A stretch of DNA of 43,514 bases from Syntrophaceae bacterium UBA1062. GTDB taxonomy: Bacteria; Desulfobacterota; Desulfomonilia; UBA1062. Under the pieces are notes generated by a model that had not been told where the DNA came from, made no database searches, and saw only the letters and a list, made by a program, of their open reading frames with translations. The stretch is taken from NCBI GenBank assembly GCA_002316295.1, contig DCDF01000045.1:1-43514 (forward strand). Direction: 5' to 3'. A program made the position numbers and the translations under genes. Shown in pieces: positions 32,979 through 41,236 of this stretch; position 1 is the stretch's first letter, and each line of letters opens with the position of its first letter.

Positions 32979-33015
32979 ACCGCGGTCCTTCACTGATTCG
33001 GGCCGCGGTTTTTTT
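32979..33015 (+). terminator. Strong intrinsic terminator, plus strand
   Basis: ACCGCGGTCC (32979-32988) pairs with GGGCCGCGGT (33000-33009) over 10 bp with one GU pair and an 11-base loop, followed by a run of seven T (33009-33015). It ends the ligase-dehydrogenase transcript. The T run overlaps the TAA stop of the GntR gene on the opposite strand, where the same hairpin has no T run. Confidence 0.8.
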
Positions 33016-33772
33016 ATTCGGGCGCTGGCTCCGGATAATCGATGGCTTTCTTGAGGGCCTTCTGGAGATATTCGATATGAGCGATCAGGGCTGCTCTGGC
33101 GGACTCCGGATCGCTTTTTTCCACCGCATCCGCAATAGCGCTGAGCTGCTCCAGGATCTGACCGGCGCTCCCTCTGACGGTGGAAAGCTTCTTGCGGCTG
33201 AAAGGGAAGGCGCCAAGAAGCAGGGTGTCGATAGACTTTCTCAGCAGAATGAAGATCGTATTGTGGGTGGATTCGATGAGCTGGTCGAAGTACTGAGCAT
33301 AGAGCCTCCCTCCCTCCGAGGCGATGGGGACCTGGCGCGCAAGGCCGCTTTGCTCTGCTCTGGTGCACAGTGCGCGCAAGGCCTTTTTTTCCGCACCGGT
33401 CGCGCGTGTGCAAGCAATGGATGCAGCTTCTGAATCGAGAATCCTCCTCACGCAGAGCAGTTCCCATATCTTGTTCTGATCTATGGAAAGGAGGTCTTCG
33501 ATAGGGGATTTCACCTCTTCTTCAGCGGTCCTGACATATTTGCCGCGCTTGTCCCGGGATTCGATATACCCCTTGGCTTCCAGCAGCTTCATGGCCTCAC
33601 GCAGCGATATTCTGCTGATGCCCAGCATTCTGGTCATCTTTTGCTCGGACGGAAGCCGTTCGCCCTGCTTCAGACCGCCCGACTTGATCAGATCGATGAT
33701 CTGCCGGGCCACCTGGGTCGGGATATTCGGTGCCTTCACAATCGGTGAAATGCTGATGAGAGTATCGTCCAT
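33014..33772 (-). CDS. GntR-family (FadR subfamily) transcriptional regulator
   Basis: A 252-residue regulator. The winged helix lies at about residues 10-80: VARQIIDLIKSGGLKQGERLPSEQ in part, then MLGISRISLREAMKLLEAKGYIE, the GntR signature. It is followed by an all-helical FCD effector domain (about 95-245) that binds a small organic acid or acyl-CoA through a metal site in most relatives; conserved-looking positions are in LLCVRRILDSEAASIA and SALLAHIEYLQKA-type segments near the C-terminus. I prefer ATG 33772 (GGGG 6 bases upstream) over a TTG 15 bases earlier. It converges on the ligase-dehydrogenase operon, whose promoter contains a fitting operator, so it is the probable controller of that operon. 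Confidence 0.88.
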   Translation of the reverse strand: MDDTLISISPIVKAPNIPTQVARQIIDLIKSGGLKQGERLPSEQKMTRMLGISRISLREAMKLLEAKGYIESRDKRGKYVRTAEEEVKSPIEDLLSIDQNKIWELLCVRRILDSEAASIACTRATGAEKKALRALCTRAEQSGLARQVPIASEGGRLYAQYFDQLIESTHNTIFILLRKSIDTLLLGAFPFSRKKLSTVRGSAGQILEQLSAIADAVEKSDPESARAALIAHIEYLQKALKKAIDYPEPAPE

Positions 33773-33993
33773 GATCAGCCCCGACAAAAGATTTACTCAA
33801 TATGCCCGTCATGTAATCATATGACCAACAATAATACAACTGTAAATCCCGTTTACGGCTCTCGAGCAGGTCGCCATGAATTGTGAACGAGGGCAAGACC
33901 GTGAGAGGCGCCGGAGGCATGCTCCATCACTGTTATCCTTATTGCAGAGTCTTTTTTGTTCGTCTATAGTTCTCCTCCATAAGGATCGGGGCG

Positions 33994-35034
33994 ATGAAGT
34001 TCTATACGGACAGTGATATCAGGGGGTTGCTCTCGAGGGTCAGAGAAAACGAAGAGACCGCCCGGAAATTCTTCGAAGTCGAGACAAGCGTGCTCTCTAC
34101 ACTGGACTTCGCGGATTTCTTCGATAAGCTTCTCTCCACCATCATGAGCAAGTTCAATGTCGGGCATGTATGGGTCACGCTCATCGATACGGGAAAGGCC
34201 ACCAGGCTCATCCAGACCTATGCATCTTTTGCGGTCCCGGAAAGGCACCTCAAGATCATCGACCGCCAGACGTTTTCTCTCCTGGTTCCCGACACCGGCA
34301 CGCCCATGCTCAGAAACGACGGCCTGGATCCATTTGCTCCTCTGATACCCGCGGGGCTGAAGCGTGAGTTCAACTCGATTGCCGTCATTCCTCTCAGTCT
34401 TGACGGCGAGGTGGCCGGGAGCCTCAACTTTGCCGACCTCTCCGTTGAGAGGTTCTCCCCTGACGCCGACCCCAGCCTTCTGGAGCAGCTGGGCCTCGTG
34501 GTCTCCATCTGCCTCTCCAATGTTGCGGCCCACGAAGAGATAAAGACCCTCGCCTTCAGGGACCCGCTGACCGGGCTGCTGAACCGCAGGGCCATGGAGA
34601 GGGCCCTGAACAGGGAGATCGCAAGGGCGAAGCGGTACAGGGGGGACTTGAGCGTGGTGTTCATCGATCTCGACGACTTCAAGAAGGTCAACGACTCGCT
34701 CGGGCACGACAGGGGGGATGAGTATCTCGTATACATCGCATCGACCATGTCGAAGATGGCCCGCCAGAGCGATGTCGTATCGCGATTTGCCGGAGACGAG
34801 TTCGTTCTCATTCTCCCTGAGACGTCCACAGCGGAGGCCGAGTATCTGATCCTGCGAATGCAGCGGTACTTCAACGATCACCCCGCCTCACTGGGAGGAG
34901 CCCGTGTGCCGGTGAGATTCAGCTATGGGATCGCTTCCCCTGACACGGCGGGAGAATGGAGCGCCGCAGCTCTCCTGAAACAGGCCGACGAGCTGCTTTA
35001 CCGGAACAAACGTGACAGGAAGGCCGGCAGATGA
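33994..35034 (+). CDS. Diguanylate cyclase with GAF-like (DUF484-type) sensor
   Basis: Makes cyclic di-GMP from two GTP. A 346-residue cytosolic protein: an N-terminal helix (residues 8-35), a GAF/DUF484-like domain (about 36-178, ending LGLVVSICLSNVAAHEEI), and a GGDEF domain (185-340). The linker motif is FRDPLTGLLNRRAME, the metal and substrate region is FIDLDDFKKVNDSLGHDRGDE, and the active site is AGDEF (266-270), an accepted variant of GGDEF. The inhibitory I-site RQSD (257-260) lies exactly five residues before it, so product feedback is expected. The gene is divergent from the GntR gene across 221 bases. An HD-GYP protein, the opposing activity, is 6 kb downstream. Confidence 0.92.
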   Translation: MKFYTDSDIRGLLSRVRENEETARKFFEVETSVLSTLDFADFFDKLLSTIMSKFNVGHVWVTLIDTGKATRLIQTYASFAVPERHLKIIDRQTFSLLVPDTGTPMLRNDGLDPFAPLIPAGLKREFNSIAVIPLSLDGEVAGSLNFADLSVERFSPDADPSLLEQLGLVVSICLSNVAAHEEIKTLAFRDPLTGLLNRRAMERALNREIARAKRYRGDLSVVFIDLDDFKKVNDSLGHDRGDEYLVYIASTMSKMARQSDVVSRFAGDEFVLILPETSTAEAEYLILRMQRYFNDHPASLGGARVPVRFSYGIASPDTAGEWSAAALLKQADELLYRNKRDRKAGR

Positions 35035-35155
35035 CGGCCCCGCCTTCTCGTCCCGCAGGGGGGGCGGTCAGCACAATTTGCAGATCGGGGCGCCGGAACG
35101 GATAGAGAAGGGCCTCCGGCCGCCCTGCAGCGGCGTGTAACAGGCACGGTATGAG

Positions 35156-36044
35156 GTGTTTTTCATAACAAGCGGGCCGCTTCATTTCAGGGCGTTCTTC
35201 TCTTTCCTTGCCTTTTTCGGATTCGCAGCCGCGGCTCTCACCGGGGCCGTGCTCTTCATGACCCCCGAAGGCAGGATCGCCTACTGGACCGGCTGGACGT
35301 TCGCAGGGCTCACCAAAACGGCGTGGGGAAACGTCCACATCGTCTCGGGCCTGCTCTTTCTCCTGGCCGGAGCGATACACGTCGTCTACAGCGGCAAGAC
35401 GCTCCTGAGCTATGTAAAGCGAAAAGCCGGCGGAGGCGTTCGGCTGAAGCGGGAGCTCGCCACAAGCGGCGTTCTGGCGCTCATTGTACTTGCGGGAGGA
35501 GCCTTGGAATTCCCGCCCTTTGGCCGGGTGTTTCTTCTCAATGAGCGCCTGAAGGATTTCTGGATCAACAGCCGGAATTTCGAGCCCCTGTTCGGGCATG
35601 CCGAACGGGTGTCGCTCAGAGTTTTCACCCGGCGGCTGGACATCGATCTCGACCAGGCCCTGAAAGAGCTTGATGCGAACAATATCCAGGTGAAGGATCC
35701 CGGCGATTCCCTCGAAGAGATTGCCGGGCAAAACAGCCTTGCCCCCATCGACATCTATCGAGCGATCAGATCGCTCGAACCCGTGCAGGAAGATCTCGGC
35801 CGGGCGGGCGGGTCTCACTCCAAAGGCGCTCGAGCGATCCTATGCCGGAAGCGGGATCGGCCGAAAGACCCTGGAGGAGATATGTCTGGAAACGGGCTCT
35901 GACTCTGATATCGCCCGGGAGCGGCTTGCTTCGCGGGGCATGGAGATGAAGAGCGGCGAAACGATCAGGCAGACTGCAAAGCGCTGCAATCTCATCCCTC
36001 TGGACATCCTCAAGCTCATCCTCGTCGAGGAGAATCAGATGTGA
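35156..36044 (+). pseudogene. DUF4405-type membrane protein, frameshifted at a CGGG repeat
   Basis: The first frame (35156 to a stop at 35902) gives an N-terminal four-helix membrane domain of DUF4405 type (FSFLAFFGFAAAALTGAVLFM; WGNVHIVSGLLFLLAGAIHVVYSG; SGVLALIVLAGGALEF) and then a soluble domain. At (CGGG)3, 35801-35812, similarity jumps to another frame: LTPKALERSYAGSGIGRKTL continues to a stop at 36042-36044. Removing one CGGG unit joins the frames as EDLGRAGLTPKALERS with no gap, so the intact protein would be about 295 residues. The soluble part has two similar units (HAERVSLRVFTRRLDIDL and GIGRKTLEEICLETGSDS). The start is a GTG with a weak ribosome site. The 3' end overlaps kinase D by 29 bases. 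A sequencing error, a real mutation or phase variation would all look like this. Confidence 0.75.
35801..35812 (+). repeat. (CGGG)3 tandem repeat at the frameshift
   Basis: Three perfect copies of CGGG. Two copies would keep the DUF4405 reading frame open; three shift it by +1. Short tandem repeats of this kind change copy number by polymerase slippage. Confidence 0.8.
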
Positions 36045-39000
36045 GCCTCCGTCTGCCGCCCGGGCTTTTCAGTCTGGGCAGAAACACCGTAAAGGACGAT
36101 CCTTTGCCGGGAGTGCTCCGGACGGTGATGGCGCCCCGATGATCGCGCACGATCCCGTGGACGACCGACAGCCCCATGCCTGTGCCCTCCGACTTGGCCT
36201 TGGTGGTGAAGAACGGGTCGAAGATGCGCTGCATGGTTTTTTCATCCATGCCCTCCCCCGTGTCCCGCACCACGATACGCACGTAATGTCCTGGCGAGAG
36301 GTCGGGCGAGATTTCAGAAGCCGTTTTCGCACCCAGGATCTCCCTGGTGAGCTCGATGTACAGTTCTCCCCCCTGTTCCCGCATGGCGTGGCCGGCATTG
36401 TTGCCGAGATTGATCATCACCTGCTTGATCTGGGTCGGGTCCGCCAGCACGTGGGCTCTTCCCGCACGAAGCCGCGAGTGTATCGTTATGGTCGAGGGCA
36501 GAGTGGATCTGAGGAAGCTCAACGACTCCTCGATGATGGGGGTTATCGGCAGAGGGGCTTTCTCCTTGAGGCTCCTCCGGCTGAAGGTGACGATCTGCTT
36601 CGTGAGATCCGACCCGAGCCTGGCCGCCTCCTGGATTTCTTCGAGGAGCGGATAGGCGGGATGGTCGGTATCGATGTCCATCAGCGCTATCTCCGTGTTG
36701 AGAACGATGGGGGTGAAGATATTTTTCAGATCGTGGGCGATTCCGCCGGCGAGGGTCCCAATCGCCTCCAATTTCTGACTCTGGGCGATCTGCTGGTTGA
36801 GCGCGGTTTCTCTGGTCACATCCCTCACAACGGATACGAAATTGACGATTCGCCCTTTATCGTCATGCACCGGCGACACCGTGAGGTCCATCTCAACAAT
36901 CTCGCCGGATTTTTTTTGCCTTCTCTGGCGGGAGTTCCACGTTTTCCCCTCCATGGGCACCCGTTTGAAGTTCTCGCAGCCCGCCGCGCACAGGAAACTT
37001 TCATCGGCGCTGTCGATCGCTCTTCCGATGAGCTCACCTCGGCCGTAACCGCTGATCTGCTCGAAGGCCGGGTTGACATATTCGATCACCCAGTCCGGGT
37101 TCAGCAGCACGACACCGTCTCCCGCCTGCTCGATAGCGGTGACCAGGCGCTGGAGGTCCCGCTCCATCTTCCTGCGCTCGCTGATATCGATCCCGATACC
37201 GATGACGGAGCCGTCCGCCAGGCGGACATTAGTCCACAATCCGGGGGAGATTTCCCCTGAGCGGGACATGGCTTCGTGCACCCTCCAGCCGGGTCTTCCC
37301 TCGCGGATGGAAGCCAGGACATCGTTTCTCACCGACTCATCGGGAAAGCCTGCAGCGATGAGGTCCATGGTCCTCGCTTCCTCGAGCGACCAGCCTGAAC
37401 GCCTTTCCATTTCCTTGTTGATCAGACTGATTTTGCCTTCGGCGTCGAGGAAGATGAGCATGACCGGAATGCTGTCGAGGATGGTCTGAAGAATATTTTT
37501 CTGCTCTTTGAGCTTATCCACGGTCTCTGCGAGCGATCTGGCGCGTTTCTTCACCTTCAGGTCGAGCTCCTCGTTGGCCCTCCGAAGGTCTTCCTCGGCC
37601 TTTTTCCGATCGGTGATATCCACGGTGGTTCCGATTATGTGGGCCGGGTTTCCCGATTCATCGTAGAAAATGACGCCGCGGTCCATGTACCAGCGGACAC
37701 TGCCGTCAGGATAGACGATCCGGTAATCACCTTCGACCTCCCGCCGGTGCTCCCTGGCGGCGTGCTCAACATTCCGGAATACTCTCGCCAGGTCATCGGG
37801 ATGAACGATCTTTTTCCAGTTCTCGAAGGAGCCGTCGAAATCCGGGGGCAGACGGTAGACCTCCTTCATTTCATCGGTCCAGTTGTGCCGGCCCGCTTTC
37901 ATATCCCAGTCGAAAATGCCCACATGCCCCGACTGCTGCGCCAGCTTGAGCCGCCGCTCGCTCTCGAGGAGTCTTTCTTCCATCTGCTTGCGCTCGGTGA
38001 TATCGGTGATGAAACCTTCCAGCGCCACGAGATCCCCTTTCCGGGAAAAGATTCCCCGGCCCTGCTCCCAGACCCATTTCTCCTGTTCGTCGGCGGTCCT
38101 GATCCGGTACTCCATTCTGAAGGGGCTCCGCTCGTCCAGCGCCTTCTGGATACTGTCCCACACACGACGCCGGTCATCGGGATGGATAAGCGAAGCATAC
38201 GACAGTATCCGGTTTTCCACCAGATCATCGGGCAGGCAGCCGGTGAGCTCGGTACAGCCGTCGCTCACGAATTCCATGGTCCAGTGGGCATCGTTTCTGC
38301 ATCGATACGCCATGCCGGGCAGGTTGCTCATCAGCGTGGAGAGGGATCGCCGGCTCTCCTCAAGGGCCTCCTGGATGCGCTTTCGCTCCGTGATGTCGCG
38401 GGCAACCGCTACGATTCTGAGCTCGCCGTTGATGAGCGCCTTCTTGAGGTTTATCTCTTCCCAGAAAAGGTTGCCGGATTTGTCTTTCGAATGCCATTCG
38501 AAGAGCAGCTCGCCGTCGCTCAGCACCTCTCGGATTTTTTCGAGCGCCTCTTCCTGGGTGTAGGGGGGGACGCCCGAGCTCAGATCTCCCACAGTGAGCC
38601 TCCTGGCTTCCTCGGCTGTATACCCATATCTTTCCGTCATCTTCCTGTTCACATCAAGAATTGCTCCGGTCCGGATGTCATGGATGAAGATCGCATCGTT
38701 GGCTGCATCGAATATGGCCCGGTAGTCGGATCCGGGCGCCCGCAGCTCCTCTTCCGCACGCTTTTCTCCCGTGATACCCTTGAGAACGAGCGTGAATCCC
38801 TTTTTCGTGGACAGGCAGTGGAAAGAAATCCATCGACGACCGGATGAGGGGAGTCGGGCCTCCAAGCGGACCGAGGAATGCGTCTCTGCCGCCCGGACGA
38901 GCCCTTCAGACAGCCTGTCCAGGAGAGGAGCGGCGATGATATCCCGCAAGGGGCGGCCTTTCAGGGATCTCAGAGGCGCCTGGAGAACCGCTGCAGCGGA

Positions 39001-39141
39001 AGCGTTCGCATAGGTGATCCTCATGCTTCGATCGAGGTGGATCGTCCCCATGTCGAACCCTTCGAATGTCCCGGACACATCGGAAGCGGGCATGGCGCGC
39101 CGTGCTCTCGAATGCAGCGTATGGCGTTTTGTCTGGTACAT
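36016..39141 (-). CDS. Six-PAS sensor histidine kinase (kinase D)
   Basis: A soluble sensor kinase of about 1041 residues. PAS folds can be traced in order: FEGFDMGTIHLDRSMRITY, YRAIFDAANDAIFIHDIRTG, LSTLMSNLPGMAYRCRND (PAS_3 type), KLAQQSGHVGIFDWDMKAG (PAS_3 type), ILQTILDSIPVMLIFLDAEG after a coiled linker, and VTAIEQAGDGVVLLNPDW. The kinase core has GGIAHDLKNIFTP (H803), DPTQIKQVMINLGNNAG, DTGEGMD and SEGTGMGLS. There is no receiver. The last two PAS domains and the core are close to kinase A. The start is uncertain: ATG 39141 is used here, with a TTG at 39183 and an ATG at 39090 also in frame, none with a strong ribosome site. No dedicated response regulator is adjacent. Confidence 0.88.
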   Translation of the reverse strand: MYQTKRHTLHSRARRAMPASDVSGTFEGFDMGTIHLDRSMRITYANASAAAVLQAPLRSLKGRPLRDIIAAPLLDRLSEGLVRAAETHSSVRLEARLPSSGRRWISFHCLSTKKGFTLVLKGITGEKRAEEELRAPGSDYRAIFDAANDAIFIHDIRTGAILDVNRKMTERYGYTAEEARRLTVGDLSSGVPPYTQEEALEKIREVLSDGELLFEWHSKDKSGNLFWEEINLKKALINGELRIVAVARDITERKRIQEALEESRRSLSTLMSNLPGMAYRCRNDAHWTMEFVSDGCTELTGCLPDDLVENRILSYASLIHPDDRRRVWDSIQKALDERSPFRMEYRIRTADEQEKWVWEQGRGIFSRKGDLVALEGFITDITERKQMEERLLESERRLKLAQQSGHVGIFDWDMKAGRHNWTDEMKEVYRLPPDFDGSFENWKKIVHPDDLARVFRNVEHAAREHRREVEGDYRIVYPDGSVRWYMDRGVIFYDESGNPAHIIGTTVDITDRKKAEEDLRRANEELDLKVKKRARSLAETVDKLKEQKNILQTILDSIPVMLIFLDAEGKISLINKEMERRSGWSLEEARTMDLIAAGFPDESVRNDVLASIREGRPGWRVHEAMSRSGEISPGLWTNVRLADGSVIGIGIDISERRKMERDLQRLVTAIEQAGDGVVLLNPDWVIEYVNPAFEQISGYGRGELIGRAIDSADESFLCAAGCENFKRVPMEGKTWNSRQRRQKKSGEIVEMDLTVSPVHDDKGRIVNFVSVVRDVTRETALNQQIAQSQKLEAIGTLAGGIAHDLKNIFTPIVLNTEIALMDIDTDHPAYPLLEEIQEAARLGSDLTKQIVTFSRRSLKEKAPLPITPIIEESLSFLRSTLPSTITIHSRLRAGRAHVLADPTQIKQVMINLGNNAGHAMREQGGELYIELTREILGAKTASEISPDLSPGHYVRIVVRDTGEGMDEKTMQRIFDPFFTTKAKSEGTGMGLSVVHGIVRDHRGAITVRSTPGKGSSFTVFLPRLKSPGGRRRLTSDSPRRG

Positions 39142-39663
39142 GCATGTTCCCGGCACTGTTATTGCTTCACCGATGGTCTCCAAAGGATGACTGCAAGGGC
39201 GAGGTCTTCAGGACCTCATATTAAAGAGAAAACCTGATAAAACGAGCCCGTGAAAATCGTTTTCATTACGATAAGGGCCTTATCCGTGAAACTCTCTATC
39301 CGATAAGACATGCTCATAATGATGTCAAGCTGTAATTTTCATCAGATCCGCCACGCGAAACTCCCGGTATCGTCATGCATCCCGGGTGCCGGGAAAGAGC
39401 CCCTGCTCTTTTCATCCGGACCTGTGCCTTGTGCGGCACCCAGCTGGAGACATATGTTATAGAATAATAACCTCAAGAAAGAGTTTCAAAACACGATCCG
39501 GCACGTTCCCGATACGAGAGGAAGAAGCAATGGATCAGGGAGCGGCGGGGCGTCGAACCGATCGTCCGGTTCATCCGCATCAGGATCGCAGTGTAAACGG
39601 CGCCGCTTTAAGCAGCCGCCCGGTATCCGGCATAGGCAAGCGCGATGCCGGCAATGGATCGAA
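39142..39663. other. Gene-free stretch upstream of kinase D with GATAAGG inverted repeat
   Basis: This 522-base gap between two minus-strand genes has no convincing ORF. GATAAGG-G-CCTTATC (39270-39284) is a perfect 7-1-7 inverted repeat, and a further GATAAG half-site lies about 18 bases on, near 39302; this may be an operator for kinase D. CCGGCAT (39627-39633) and ATGCCGG (39645-39651) form a 7-bp stem 13 bases after the stop of the synthetase gene on the minus strand, without a T run. No strong promoter hexamers stand out. Confidence 0.35.
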
Positions 39664-41091
39664 TCACGCTTCCAGGCGCTCATCCTTCTTCCCTGCCGAA
39701 TCCCGCCACCTGGCATAGGCGGCGAGGTGCCCCAGTGATCTGACTGCCTTGGCTGTAGTGGAAAAGAAGGGGATCCCATGGTCTTCTATGAGGATGCTAA
39801 GCTTGTGGACAGCCTCCCTCGACGGTCCGTATGCCCATGCCGCCACCGGCTTTCTCATATTCCGGTGCATATGCCCGAGCATATCCAGATAAAGCTCGGG
39901 CGCCATATAGTTGCCGATATACACGTTGAAATAGATGCAGTCGACGGCGGGGTCTTCCATGAGAACATCGTAGCATTTCATGTAATGGGAGAAGACGGCC
40001 ATGCCATCCATGGCGGAAGCCGGGCCCAGGTCGATGGGATGGGAGCCCAGAGTTGCGCTGATGTGCGAGAGCGCCTCCCTGCTGGGGCCGGCCAGGGTCC
40101 CGGGTGCGAGTCCCGATGGTATTGCGGCGTCGATGCATTGGATGCCGATCGCGCCGGTCAGGGTGATGACGCCCAGCCGGTTGCCACGGGGAAGAACGCC
40201 CGGAGCGAATATCTTTGCGCAGTCCAGCAGATCTTCATATTCGTCCACCCTGATGACGCCGGCCTTCCGGAACAGGGCATCGTAAAGCATGTCGTTTCCG
40301 GCCAGGGAGCCGGTGTGGGACGCCATGGCCTCGCCCGCCTCCGGAGACCTGCCGCCTTTCAGGCAGAGGATCGGCTTATTGCGGGAGACCCTGTTCGCGA
40401 CGGCAAGAAGCTCCCGGGGCCGTCTGCTGTGCTCTATGTACAGAGAAATCACCCGGGTGTGGGGATCGTCGTTGAGATACTCCAGGCAGTCGACCTCGTC
40501 GATGTCGCACATGTTGCCGAGATCGATGACCGATCTGATGCCGATGAACCGGTAATCGGTGAACGGCACGGCCTGGGGGCCGTACATGCCTGTCTGCGTA
40601 ATGATCGAAAGGGAGCCCTTGGGGGGAAGGCGATATCCCGTTTCGTACGGTATGGTGGAAAACCTCGACCCCGGGCTGAACACCCCGAGGGTATTCGGCC
40701 CGATGATACGCATTCCGCAGCCTCTGGCTATGGCGAGTATTTCCTCCTGGCGCTTCCTTCCTTCAGCCCCGCTCTCACCGAAGCCGTCCGAGACCACGAC
40801 CGCCCTGCGAATGCCCTTTTCCCCGCACTTTCTCAGGATATCGGGGACCTGACGGTATGAGGTGATGACCACCGCCAGATCGGCGCTTCCATTCATCCCG
40901 CTCACGTCCCGAATGACCTTGAGCCCGCAGACAGTCTCCGCACTCGGATGCACGGGGTAGACCCTTCCGGAATACCCGAGCTCCAACAGGTCCTTGATCA
41001 CGACTCCGGCCCCGAAGAACCAGTTTTCCTTCATACTTCCGAACAGGGCCACCCCTTTCGGGTTCAGGAAATCACGTACCTCGGATGACAT
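39664..41091 (-). CDS. NDP-forming acyl-CoA synthetase, alpha (CoA-binding) subunit only
   Basis: A 475-residue homologue of the alpha part of ADP-forming acetyl/acyl-CoA synthetases, which conserve the energy of an acyl-CoA thioester as ATP through a phosphohistidine. The CoA-binding Rossmann domain is at the N-terminus (DFLNPKGVALFGSMKEN, then GYSGRVYPVHPS). The two succinyl-CoA-ligase-like domains follow (SLSIITQTGMYGPQAV, RFIGIRSVIDLGNMCDIDEVD shown in part). The phosphorylated histidine is H259 in AMASHTGSLAG. The ATP-grasp beta domain that completes the enzyme is missing from this gene and from the window. ATG 41091 has GGAGGGGG upstream; a longer frame from 41178 reads through the promoter region. 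It may pair with a beta subunit elsewhere or act as a CoA-binding regulator. Confidence 0.85.
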   Translation of the reverse strand: MSSEVRDFLNPKGVALFGSMKENWFFGAGVVIKDLLELGYSGRVYPVHPSAETVCGLKVIRDVSGMNGSADLAVVITSYRQVPDILRKCGEKGIRRAVVVSDGFGESGAEGRKRQEEILAIARGCGMRIIGPNTLGVFSPGSRFSTIPYETGYRLPPKGSLSIITQTGMYGPQAVPFTDYRFIGIRSVIDLGNMCDIDEVDCLEYLNDDPHTRVISLYIEHSRRPRELLAVANRVSRNKPILCLKGGRSPEAGEAMASHTGSLAGNDMLYDALFRKAGVIRVDEYEDLLDCAKIFAPGVLPRGNRLGVITLTGAIGIQCIDAAIPSGLAPGTLAGPSREALSHISATLGSHPIDLGPASAMDGMAVFSHYMKCYDVLMEDPAVDCIYFNVYIGNYMAPELYLDMLGHMHRNMRKPVAAWAYGPSREAVHKLSILIEDHGIPFFSTTAKAVRSLGHLAAYARWRDSAGKKDERLEA

Positions 41092-41236
41092 GCGAATACC
41101 CCCTCCATACCATGATGCACATAAAAATACCCCTGATAAAAAGGTATTATAATATGGAACCACTGTGAGTTCCAGCAAAAAGACGGGCAGGTGAAACAGA
41201 CTCCCAGGGGGTCGTAGTATGCCGCTCGGCGAGACC

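Noticed and set aside
39386..39718. 110-codon plus-strand ORF in the gap upstream of kinase D
   Set aside because: Composition is random-looking, no ribosome site is seen, and it enters the 3' end of the synthetase gene antisense.
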